Positions 8,112 through 14,117 of a stretch of DNA of 14,117 bases are shown here, in pieces (position 1 is the first letter of the stretch; every line of letters begins with the position of its first letter). The position numbers were made by a program, and so were the translations under genes. The DNA lies in the NCBI GenBank assembly GCA_037131145.1, contig JBAXRP010000102.1, forward strand, positions 1 to 14,117, given 5' to 3'. Below the pieces are notes generated by a model that worked only from the letters and a program-made list of their open reading frames with translations, did no database searches and was not told the DNA's origin. The stretch comes from CAIVAT01 sp037131145. GTDB lineage: Bacteria > Bacteroidota > Bacteroidia > Bacteroidales > FEN-979.

Positions 8112-9299
8112 ATGCTGAAAATCTGGTACATCCATAAAAAAGAGATTTTATTGCTGGTGAGGGATATTCCAGGATTGATTATCCTCTTTGTAATGCCGGT
8201 TCTCCTTATTTTTATTGTCGTTATAGCTCAGGAAAATGTGGTGAAAAGTCAGGCTGCCGCAACAAAAATTCTGTTTATTGACGAAGCAGGCACTGAGTTT
8301 TCACTCCAACTGTTAAAAAACTTTGATTCATCCGGTTATATACTTCCGGTAACTCAAATCAACAATGAACCGCTCACGCTGAAAATAGCACAAAGCCTCA
8401 TCAATACCGGCGATTATAAGTTTGGCGTGGTAATTCCACCGGCAAATGCTCCGATTATCATTCTCATTGATCCGGTATTACATGAAACCTTCAGGAAATC
8501 GGTTACAAATTCTCTCACCTACATCATCAAAGGATCCCAGGCAAAAGTTGCAATGAATGGCATTCTCGGTAATTTGCCTGAAAAAATGCAACCACTGATC
8601 CGGGAAATGATTGGCAAATCGCTGAAAAGTCTGCAACCTGTAATTGAATCTTACGCCCGGAAAGATAAAGCCACAATTCTCCCGAATGTCATTCAGAACA
8701 ATGTACCGGGTTTCATTCTTTTTGCCATGTTCTTCATTGTCATCCCCTTGTCAGGAAGTTTGATTACCGAGAAAAATGAAGGAAGTTTCCAGCGGTTGCG
8801 CTCACTACCAATAGGTTTATCGGTTATAATAGGAGGGAAAGTATTGGTTTATCTTGCTGTTTGTTTTTTGCAATTTATCCTGATGATGTTCGTGGGAAGC
8901 TGGATATTTCCCTATTTTTTTGGGCTGCCGGGTTTAATAATAGATAATCAGTACTTTGCCATTGCGATTGCTACTGTAGCAGCCTCACTCGCTGCCGTCG
9001 GTTTTGGTGTTATCACTGGTTCGGCAGCCTCCTCCCATAATCAGGCTGCCCTCTTTGGCTCGGTGATGGTAGTGATGCTGGGAGTTATCAGCGGAACTTT
9101 TTTTCCGGTACATTTGATGCCGAAAGCTGTGCAGATTGTTAGCCATTTCTCTCCCATCCGTTGGGGAATAGATAATTATCTCAACCTTTTTGTTCGCGAA
9201 GGCGACATTATCTCCATACTGCCAAATTCGATTTTACTCATCCTGTTTTTTGGTTTGGCAATGATCATCAGCATTGTTATTTTTGCAAAACCGAAATAG
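8112..9299 (+). CDS. ABC-2 type transporter permease
   Basis: A 395-residue inner-membrane protein of the ABC-2 exporter class. One membrane segment lies near the N-terminus (about 22-42, rich in I, L and V with two prolines). A soluble domain of about 150 residues follows, facing the periplasm in this family. A C-terminal bundle of about five hydrophobic segments spans residues 195-393. The stretch HFSPIRWGIDNYLNLFVREG matches the conserved segment before the last helix of the family. It would form the channel half of an exporter, but no ATP-binding protein is encoded in the window, so the ATPase must be elsewhere or shared. It starts 18 bp after the methyltransferase, and export of the pathway product is the natural inference. 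Family assignment is firm; the substrate is unknown. Confidence 0.9.
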   Translation: MLKIWYIHKKEILLLVRDIPGLIILFVMPVLLIFIVVIAQENVVKSQAAATKILFIDEAGTEFSLQLLKNFDSSGYILPVTQINNEPLTLKIAQSLINTGDYKFGVVIPPANAPIIILIDPVLHETFRKSVTNSLTYIIKGSQAKVAMNGILGNLPEKMQPLIREMIGKSLKSLQPVIESYARKDKATILPNVIQNNVPGFILFAMFFIVIPLSGSLITEKNEGSFQRLRSLPIGLSVIIGGKVLVYLAVCFLQFILMMFVGSWIFPYFFGLPGLIIDNQYFAIAIATVAASLAAVGFGVITGSAASSHNQAALFGSVMVVMLGVISGTFFPVHLMPKAVQIVSHFSPIRWGIDNYLNLFVREGDIISILPNSILLILFFGLAMIISIVIFAKPK

Positions 9300-9323
9300 C
9301 GCTTTGATCTTACAATTTTACCC

Positions 9324-9830
9324 ATGAAAGAAAAAGAGGGATATGTTGATTACCCTGAACAGCAGGTAATAATTTACGTGGAAAAGGAGGATGGGAATTA
9401 CGGACCTATCCAGACCGGGTCATACCTTTCAGCTAATTACATGGACGATTATACGCTGAAACGTCGTAATCTGGAAGCTGAACTTAGGGATCAACTTACA
9501 AAAGGCAGAATCAGTATCGTCAAATACTTCATGGTTCTCGAAGACCTCACATTGTTTGAACTGGCGGCGCGCGCCGGAATCAGAAAATCAAGGGTAAAGA
9601 AGCATCTGGATCCTGTGAATTTTGGAGGAGTTTCGGCAGATGAAATAATTCGGTATGCACGGGTTTTTAATATAGTTCCGGCAAACCTTTTCCAGGTTAT
9701 TCTGATCGAATCAAAAGGAACGCTGGAATCAAACCTGATCCTTGAAAATAAAGCTGAACATATTTCCATCGCTCAATCGCCAACTGACAATCCTTTTGTA
9801 GTAATTACCAAAATTGAGGAGCGAAAATAG
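9324..9830 (+). CDS. small helix-turn-helix domain protein, possible pathway regulator
   Basis: A 168-residue soluble protein. Residues about 74-125 form a Xre-like helix-turn-helix region: LTLFELAARAGI is the first helix and turn, RKSRVKKHLDP is the likely recognition helix, and ADEIIRYARVFNIVPANLF resembles the last helices of such domains. The N-terminal 60 residues are charged and unassigned, with a short beta-prone stretch (QQVIIYVEKEDG). The C-terminal tail ends in a beta-prone segment (FVVITKIEE). It starts 24 bp after the permease gene, and its stop codon directly abuts the ATG of the BtrH-like gene, so the two are probably translationally coupled. A regulator of the cluster is the obvious reading, but a partner or chaperone for the acyltransferase that reuses the fold cannot be excluded. 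Confidence 0.75.
   Translation: MKEKEGYVDYPEQQVIIYVEKEDGNYGPIQTGSYLSANYMDDYTLKRRNLEAELRDQLTKGRISIVKYFMVLEDLTLFELAARAGIRKSRVKKHLDPVNFGGVSADEIIRYARVFNIVPANLFQVILIESKGTLESNLILENKAEHISIAQSPTDNPFVVITKIEERK
9816..9821 (+). promoter_or_regulatory. ribosome binding site of the BtrH-like gene
   Basis: GAGGAG sits 9 nt before the ATG at 9831, inside the end of the preceding gene. It is one of the few good Shine-Dalgarno matches in a window whose other starts lack one. It supports the start at 9831 over the in-frame ATG at codon 10. Confidence 0.55.
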
Positions 9831-10838
9831 ATGATCATAAATAACTATGGACATAAAATGGGAGCGCATTGCGAATCGGGGACAATCGCATCGCTGCTGA
9901 GCCATCGAGGTATGGAGATTTCAGAGCCGCTGGTTTTTGGAATTTCAAGCGGCATATTTTTTGGGTATTTTCATAAAATGAAATCATTCGCTTTTCCCAC
10001 ATTTATTGTCCGGAATAAACCTGGACAGATGCGGAAAAATATTGAAAAACGTCTCGGCGTCAGGTTTAAAACATATAATTTCAGAGACCCGGTAAAGGGT
10101 GAAGCGAAACTGGATGAACTGATCGGGCAACAGATTCCTGTAGCCAATCAGGTTGACTTTTTCTATCTCGATTATGTTCCTTCCTGGGAACGGGTGCATA
10201 TCAACGTCCATTTCCTTGTAGTTATTGGAAAGGAGGAAAACCGGTATATCGTCAGCGACGCCTATTTCCCGAAATTGGTTGAACTTGATACCTTATCGCT
10301 GGAAAAGGGAAGATTTGCCGGAGGAAACATGTCGCCAAAAGGGTTTATGTTCCATGTTGATAGTGTGCCATCTCAGGTTAACCTGAAGCCGGCAATTCTC
10401 AAAGGTATAAGCAAAGCCTGCTTTAATATGCTGAAAATTCCAATCCCTTTCCTCGGTATCAAAGGAATTCGGATGTTTGCAAAAAAAGTGACCGAATGGC
10501 CCAAATTTGCGCGCGATACTGAACATCTATCGCATGAAATCATGAAAATCAACATCCTGCTCGAAGACCAGGGAACCGGCGGCGCAGGATTCAGGTTTAT
10601 CTATGCAACATTTCTTCAACAGGCTGCCGCAATAACCGGGATTACCGAACTGAAGTCGCTTTCCGAAGAACTCATGAACATTGGAGACGGATGGCGTGAA
10701 ATATCGTTGTTCGCTGCCCGTATCGGAAAAAACCGCGATCTGGGACCAGATAAATTAAACCAGTTGAGTGAAATGATTTCTGAACGGGCTGACGTTGAAG
10801 AGAAGTTCTTTAAATCCTTATCCATCGCAATTAAATAA
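9831..10838 (+). CDS. BtrH-like acyl-ACP transferase (papain-fold, BtrH N-terminal domain)
   Basis: The N-terminus has the hallmark GAHCESG motif, with C14 as probable nucleophile. HVHFLVVIG-type sequence (H127) and the downstream YIVSDAYFP segment (D143) complete a papain/C39-like Cys-His-Asp arrangement. In butirosin biosynthesis BtrH moves an acyl chain from the carrier protein BtrI to an aminoglycoside amine. By family the present protein should likewise transfer an acyl group from a carrier protein to an amine or hydroxyl. The 335-residue length fits an N-terminal catalytic domain plus a helical C-terminal domain (about 185-335). The gene starts immediately after the helix-turn-helix gene with a good ribosome binding site. 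The next gene is an acyl carrier protein, its expected partner. Donor and acceptor are unknown. Confidence 0.85.
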   Translation: MIINNYGHKMGAHCESGTIASLLSHRGMEISEPLVFGISSGIFFGYFHKMKSFAFPTFIVRNKPGQMRKNIEKRLGVRFKTYNFRDPVKGEAKLDELIGQQIPVANQVDFFYLDYVPSWERVHINVHFLVVIGKEENRYIVSDAYFPKLVELDTLSLEKGRFAGGNMSPKGFMFHVDSVPSQVNLKPAILKGISKACFNMLKIPIPFLGIKGIRMFAKKVTEWPKFARDTEHLSHEIMKINILLEDQGTGGAGFRFIYATFLQQAAAITGITELKSLSEELMNIGDGWREISLFAARIGKNRDLGPDKLNQLSEMISERADVEEKFFKSLSIAIK

Positions 10839-10857
10839 TTGCCAAAAGTAAATACTT

Positions 10858-11145
10858 ATGCCTGAACCAACTGATGAGTTAAAACTTGAAATCAAAAGCA
10901 TGATCATCTCCACACTTGGCATTACCGATGTTGACCCCGTGGATGTGGATGATGAGAAGCCTCTTTTTGGCGGTGGAAATGCTCTGACACTTGATTCAGT
11001 AGATGCAATTGAAATCATCATGGCAATTCAGCGAACTTACGGTTTCCGCATTGCCGACCAGAATCTGGCGCGCGAAGTGATACGTTCCATTAACAGCATT
11101 GCGCAGTTTATTACCAATCAGCGGTTGGTGAAAATAATTCCATAG
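10858..11145 (+). CDS. acyl carrier protein
   Basis: A 95-residue acidic protein with the carrier-protein signature LTLDSVDAIEIIMAI. S47 is the expected attachment point for 4'-phosphopantetheine. The four-helix pattern of the family is visible: helix I in residues 5-20, the acidic VDPVDVDDEKPLF loop, helix II after S47, and a C-terminal helix around 72-88. It would hold an acyl or aryl-acyl chain as a thioester. It lies 19 bp after the BtrH-like transferase and close to a PaaK-like ligase, which suggests it is loaded by direct adenylation rather than only by fatty-acid synthesis. That is inference. No phosphopantetheinyl transferase is present here, so the host enzyme must activate it. Confidence 0.9.
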   Translation: MPEPTDELKLEIKSMIISTLGITDVDPVDVDDEKPLFGGGNALTLDSVDAIEIIMAIQRTYGFRIADQNLAREVIRSINSIAQFITNQRLVKIIP

Positions 11146-11156
11146 CAAACCCAGTT

Positions 11157-12230
11157 TTGAAAGACTCATACCTGACAGCCGGAATTACAATCAGTCAACT
11201 GTTTCGGCTTTTGAACCGGAATAAAGTCGCTTTCAATCCAAAAACTCTCCTAAGACTTGCATTCCTGTTTCAGGGAGCTTGCTGGTCGTCTTTGTTTTCG
11301 ATGATTGAAAAAGCCAGATTTGCCGAGGCTCTGAATAAACTGAAAGTTCCGGAAGATCCGGTTTTTATCATTGGTCACTGGCGAACAGGATCTACATACC
11401 TGCATCAGGCGCTGAGCCTGGATCTACACTTTCACGCTCCTACCCTATTTGAGGTCGCTGTACCTGACAGTTTTCTTGTTTCCTATCCATTTTACCGTCC
11501 TCTTTTTAAAAGGTTGATTGGAAAGCATCGCCCAATGGATCTGGTGGAAATAGGGATGGATGAACCCCAGGAAGATGAATATGCCATATACCGGACAACT
11601 TCATTTTCACCACTTGAACAACTTGTTTTTCAGAGTTCAGAAAAGTATTTTCTGGATGATGAAATGCCATTCCTTCCTCCGTCGGCTGATCTTGAACAAT
11701 GGAAAAATGAGCTTCGACACTTTTACCGTAAACTCCATTTTAAAAGCGGAAAGAGAATTATTTCAAAGAATCCATTCAACTCATTTAGAATAAATACACT
11801 TCTTGAAATATTTCCTAAAGCAAAGTTTATCCATATTACAAGGCATCCGTTTAATGTTGTTCCTTCGACCATAAATATGTGGAAAATACTGGGAAAACAA
11901 AATACGCTTACAAATCACGCTACAAACCCTACGGTTGATGAAGTGGCGCGATTTCTTGGCAAACTGCTCAATGTAGTGGAGAAAGCAAAAAGCGATCTTC
12001 CTGCCGGAACAATCGCAGAAATCCGCTTTGAAGACCTTGAAAAAGATCCGGTTACAGTTATCACGAACCTTTATAAACAGTTGAACCTCCCTTTTTCAGT
12101 CGGTTTTGAAGAGAAAATCAGAGATTTTAAAAAGAAAACAAACCATTATCAGAAAAATAATTTCACTCTGAAAGATGAAGAAAAAAGACTGATAAGGGAG
12201 GAGCTGAGCATATATTTTGCCCCGACCTGA
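11157..12230 (+). CDS. PAPS-dependent sulfotransferase (Sulfotransfer_3-like), TTG start
   Basis: The enzyme should transfer sulfate from 3'-phosphoadenosine-5'-phosphosulfate to a hydroxyl or amine. The 5'-phosphosulfate loop is GHWRTGST (73-80). The 3'-phosphate site is FIHITRHPFNVVPS, with R229 and S237 eight residues apart as in known sulfotransferases. DEPQEDEYA also matches this subfamily. The start is TTG at 11157, since no ATG lies in frame upstream and the N-terminal segment before the loop is family-like (ISQLFRLLNRNKVAFNP). The first in-frame ATG, at residue 49, would remove part of it. The stop codon TGA at 12228-12230 lies within the first copy of a 15-bp tandem repeat, and the last residues (APT) are encoded by the repeat. 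The natural C-terminus may therefore have been replaced by a few residues. It begins 11 bp after the carrier protein gene. Confidence 0.9.
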   Translation: MKDSYLTAGITISQLFRLLNRNKVAFNPKTLLRLAFLFQGACWSSLFSMIEKARFAEALNKLKVPEDPVFIIGHWRTGSTYLHQALSLDLHFHAPTLFEVAVPDSFLVSYPFYRPLFKRLIGKHRPMDLVEIGMDEPQEDEYAIYRTTSFSPLEQLVFQSSEKYFLDDEMPFLPPSADLEQWKNELRHFYRKLHFKSGKRIISKNPFNSFRINTLLEIFPKAKFIHITRHPFNVVPSTINMWKILGKQNTLTNHATNPTVDEVARFLGKLLNVVEKAKSDLPAGTIAEIRFEDLEKDPVTVITNLYKQLNLPFSVGFEEKIRDFKKKTNHYQKNNFTLKDEEKRLIREELSIYFAPT

Positions 12231-12273
12231 ATTGCCCCGACCTGAATTGCCCCGACCTGAATTGCCCCGACCT
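12217..12273. repeat. 15-bp tandem repeat, 3.8 copies
   Basis: The unit TTGCCCCGACCTGAA occurs at 12217-12231, 12232-12246 and 12247-12261, followed by a 12-nt partial copy that becomes the left arm of the hairpin. The full copies are identical, which suggests recent slippage or amplification. The first copy supplies the last codons and the stop of the sulfotransferase gene. Confidence 0.9.
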
Positions 12274-12318
12274 TTAGGTCGGGGATAAGGAAACTAAAAT
12301 GCACACTAGGCTTTAGCC
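12217..12318. repeat. second, partial copy of the palindromic repeat family
   Basis: This element shares the architecture of the one at 212-366. It has a hairpin, CCCCGACC-TTTA-GGTCGGGG (12265-12284), preceded by ATTG as in the first element. GGCTTTAGCC (12309-12318) lies at almost the same distance from the hairpin centre, about 34 bp in both cases. A T-rich run follows in both. The outer inverted repeats of the first element are not found here. The left half is replaced by tandem copies of half a hairpin. The hairpin might also stop or stabilise the operon transcript, but no T-tract follows it. Confidence 0.65.
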
Positions 12319-12350
12319 CACAATCAATATTTTTCAGACTGGAATCATCT

Positions 12351-13667
12351 ATGTCGATTATGAACAACAAATTTTTCCCTGAAATAGAGCAAACTTCGCT
12401 TAAGAACATTCAGAGATACCAGAATAGCAGACTCCGTGAGACGCTTGAATACCTCAGCGTCAATTCGCCATTTTACAAGGATATCTTTCAGAAACACAGG
12501 ATAGACATTCGGAAAATCAAATCCGTTGAAGATCTTGCTCAGATTCCGGTTACGATGAAAGACGATCTGCAAAACCAAAACAGCGATTTTCTCTGTGTGC
12601 CAAAAACCAAAATCATTGATTATATTACAACATCAGGAACACAGGGCGATCCGGTAACTTTTGCCATGACAGATAAAGATTTGGACAGGCTGGCGTATAA
12701 TGAAGCAATTTCGTTTACATGCGCCGGAGGTTCTCCGACAGATGTTTATCAGTTAATGACAACAATTGACCGGCGATTTATGGCAGGACTGGCATATTTC
12801 ATGGGAATCAGGGCGCTCGGCGCCGGGATAGTCAGAGTTGGGAATGGAATCCCTGAATTACAGTGGGATACTATTAACCGGATAAAACCGAATTCAATTA
12901 TTGCTGTACCATCGTTCATTCTTAAGATAATCGAATATGCCGAACATCGTGGAATTGATTACTGCAATAGCAGCATAAAAAACGCGGTATGTATTGGCGA
13001 ACCACTAAGAAATTCCGATTTTTCACCGAATACGCTGGGCAGGAGAATACAGGAAAAATGGCAGCTCCGACTGTTTTCAACTTATGCCTCCACTGAAATG
13101 GCAACCAGTTTCACAGAATGTGCCGAAGGAATTGGCGGACATCACCACCCTGAACTGATCATCGTGGAATTTCTTGACGACAACAATAACCCTGTTGCCG
13201 AAGGTGAACCCGGAGAAGTCACAATCACTACTCTTGGCGTCGAAGGAATGCCTTTAGTTCGGTTCAAGACCGGGGATATTTGTTATCATCATACCGAACC
13301 ATGTAAATGCGGAAGAAATACAATACGTCTTGGTCCCATATTCGGTCGAAAAAACCAGATGATCAAATATAAGGGAACGACGCTTTACCCTCCTGCGCTT
13401 TACGATATTCTCGACAGTATTGATTATATCTCGAACTATATCGTTGAAGTTTATACCAACCAGATTGGAACCGATGAAATCAGGATTCGGGTAAGCGGAA
13501 AAAATATCGGAGAAGAAAAAGAAAAAGACGTCAAAGACCATTTCAGAGCAAAACTACGAGTGGTTCCAATAATTTCCTTTGACCATGAATCCACCTTACA
13601 GAAACTACAGTTTCCCGAAACCAGCCGTAAACCCATAAAATTTATTGACAACCGCGAAAAAAACTGA
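12351..13667 (+). CDS. PaaK-like adenylate-forming ligase (phenylacetate-CoA ligase family)
   Basis: The enzyme should activate a carboxylic acid with ATP to an acyl adenylate and pass it to coenzyme A or a carrier protein. The 438-residue length matches phenylacetate-CoA ligases. Visible motifs are the phosphate loop TTSGTQGDP (93-101), the YASTE adenine/ATP motif (245-249), RFKTGDIC with the aspartate that binds ribose, and a CKCGR segment typical of the metal-site loop. The C-terminal RKPIKFID carries K427, the likely adenylation lysine. In this setting an aryl or acyl acid loaded on the nearby carrier protein is a good guess, but CoA is equally possible. ATG at 12351 or 12360 could be the start, and neither has a ribosome binding site. 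The gene ends 3 bp from the stop of the convergent amidohydrolase gene. Confidence 0.85.
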   Translation: MSIMNNKFFPEIEQTSLKNIQRYQNSRLRETLEYLSVNSPFYKDIFQKHRIDIRKIKSVEDLAQIPVTMKDDLQNQNSDFLCVPKTKIIDYITTSGTQGDPVTFAMTDKDLDRLAYNEAISFTCAGGSPTDVYQLMTTIDRRFMAGLAYFMGIRALGAGIVRVGNGIPELQWDTINRIKPNSIIAVPSFILKIIEYAEHRGIDYCNSSIKNAVCIGEPLRNSDFSPNTLGRRIQEKWQLRLFSTYASTEMATSFTECAEGIGGHHHPELIIVEFLDDNNNPVAEGEPGEVTITTLGVEGMPLVRFKTGDICYHHTEPCKCGRNTIRLGPIFGRKNQMIKYKGTTLYPPALYDILDSIDYISNYIVEVYTNQIGTDEIRIRVSGKNIGEEKEKDVKDHFRAKLRVVPIISFDHESTLQKLQFPETSRKPIKFIDNREKN

Positions 13668-13670
13668 GGT

Positions 13671-14117
13671 TTATTTCACCCTTACCCCTTTGATATAGGT
13701 TTTTTCAACATGAGTTGAAGGAACGCGTTCAATGGGAGCATGTAGGATATCCTGATCAAGAACAATAAAATCGGCGTCTTTACCTACTTCAAGGCTGCCT
13801 TTTGTTTTTTCCATAAAATTTGCCTTTGCCGCCCAAATAGTTATTGACCGTAGCGCCTCCTCGCGAGACAGCGCATTTTCCGGTTCGAAACCTCCTTCAG
13901 GAAATCCTTTCAAATCCTTACGCGAAACTGCTGCGTAAAAGGTTAGGAGCGGGGAAATATTTTCGATTGGAAAATCTGTGCCATTCGCCAGCCACCCATT
14001 CTGGTTCATTAATGATTTATAGGCATAAGCGTCTTTGATTCTTTCCTGTCCAAGCCGATTCTGAGCCCAGTACATATCGGAAGTTGCATGTGTTGCCTGA
14101 ACAGAAGGAATGATAGA
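13671..14117 (-). CDS. amidohydrolase, YtcJ-like (partial, C-terminal part)
   Basis: Only the last 148 residues are in the window; the gene continues past the right edge. The visible part begins SIIPSVQATHATSDMYWAQN, the conserved segment of the Amidohydro_3/YtcJ group. It continues with GWLANGTDFPIE, whose aspartate is the family's late metal ligand. It ends with the usual GSLEVGKDADFIVLDQDIL segment and the final beta-strand. These exported or cytoplasmic metal-dependent hydrolases are normally about 540-570 residues and act on amides or ureides of unknown identity. The HxH metal motif would be outside the window. It is convergent with the ligase gene, so probably not part of the biosynthetic operon. 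No signal peptide can be judged. Confidence 0.88.
   Translation of the reverse strand, partial: SIIPSVQATHATSDMYWAQNRLGQERIKDAYAYKSLMNQNGWLANGTDFPIENISPLLTFYAAVSRKDLKGFPEGGFEPENALSREEALRSITIWAAKANFMEKTKGSLEVGKDADFIVLDQDILHAPIERVPSTHVEKTYIKGVRVK

Larger units (their letters stand above)
5194..13667 (+). other. putative carrier-protein-dependent biosynthetic cluster
   Basis: Eight plus-strand genes run in one direction. The first seven have gaps of only 0 to 24 bp and look like one operon starting from the -7 element at 5166. The eighth, the ligase, follows after a 120-bp gap filled by a repeat element and may be transcribed with them or separately. The combination of adenylating ligase, carrier protein, BtrH-type transferase, O-methyltransferase, sulfotransferase and exporter permease is the toolkit for an acylated, methylated and sulfated small molecule or lipid. 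No chain-building synthase is present in the window. Grouping into one pathway is inference from adjacency and complementary chemistry. Confidence 0.6.

Noticed and set aside
12265..12284. Rho-independent terminator after the sulfotransferase
   Set aside because: The GC-rich hairpin is good, but the sequence after it (ATAAGG) has no T-tract, and the hairpin belongs to the repeat family; listed as repeat instead.
12217..12284. CRISPR array
   Set aside because: The repeats are 15 bp, directly adjacent and without spacers, and no cas gene is present.
12328..12335. TATTTTTC as a promoter for the ligase gene
   Set aside because: The last base departs from TAnnTTTG and no -33 box stands at the right distance; too weak to list.
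12149..12409. Minus-strand frame with a repeated VGAIQ motif
   Set aside because: The peptide repeat is only the reverse reading of the 15-bp DNA tandem repeat and overlaps the ends of two solid plus-strand genes.
5194..13667. Flexirubin or dialkylresorcinol gene cluster
   Set aside because: The permease, BtrH-like gene, carrier protein and ligase recall such loci, but there is no ketosynthase, DarA/DarB-type enzyme or aromatic ammonia-lyase in the window, so the name is not supported.

Overview
The window looks like chromosomal DNA of a Bacteroidetes (Bacteroidota) bacterium. Base composition is moderately AT-rich. Shine-Dalgarno sites are mostly absent. At least two gene starts are preceded by the Bacteroidetes -7 promoter element TAnnTTTG. 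There is also a large secreted beta-helix protein with a BNR-associated N-terminal domain, which is typical of this phylum. I cannot assign a genus.

Layout. Positions 1-412 hold no gene, but contain a 155-bp palindromic element (212-366) with 18-bp terminal inverted repeats and a perfect 30-nt central palindrome. Positions 413-4885 (minus strand) encode a 1490-residue exported right-handed beta-helix protein built from two homologous modules. Positions 4886-5193 form a divergent intergenic region with a -7 element facing each way. Between them lies a start-less open stretch that may be a gene remnant.

Positions 5194-12230 (plus strand) hold seven tightly packed genes: a 595-residue protein of unknown function with TIM-barrel-like motifs, a SAM-dependent O-methyltransferase, an ABC-2 permease without an ATPase partner, a small helix-turn-helix protein, a BtrH-type papain-fold acyltransferase, an acyl carrier protein and a PAPS sulfotransferase. 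After a 120-bp gap carrying a second member of the palindromic repeat family comes a PaaK-like adenylate-forming ligase (12351-13667). It converges, with a 3-bp gap, on the C-terminal part of a YtcJ-type amidohydrolase that runs off the right edge.

How the genes may work together (inference). The block 5194-13667 reads as a small-molecule biosynthesis locus. The ligase would activate a carboxylic acid, the carrier protein would hold the acyl group as a thioester, and the BtrH-like enzyme would transfer it to an acceptor. The methyltransferase and sulfotransferase would tailor the product, and the permease would move it across or into the membrane. No ketosynthase, peptide synthetase, phosphopantetheinyl transferase or transporter ATPase lies in the window, so the pathway must continue or be completed elsewhere. 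BtrH-type proteins and ABC permeases occur in Bacteroidetes aryl-lipid loci (flexirubin and dialkylresorcinol type), but none of the diagnostic genes of those pathways is visible here.
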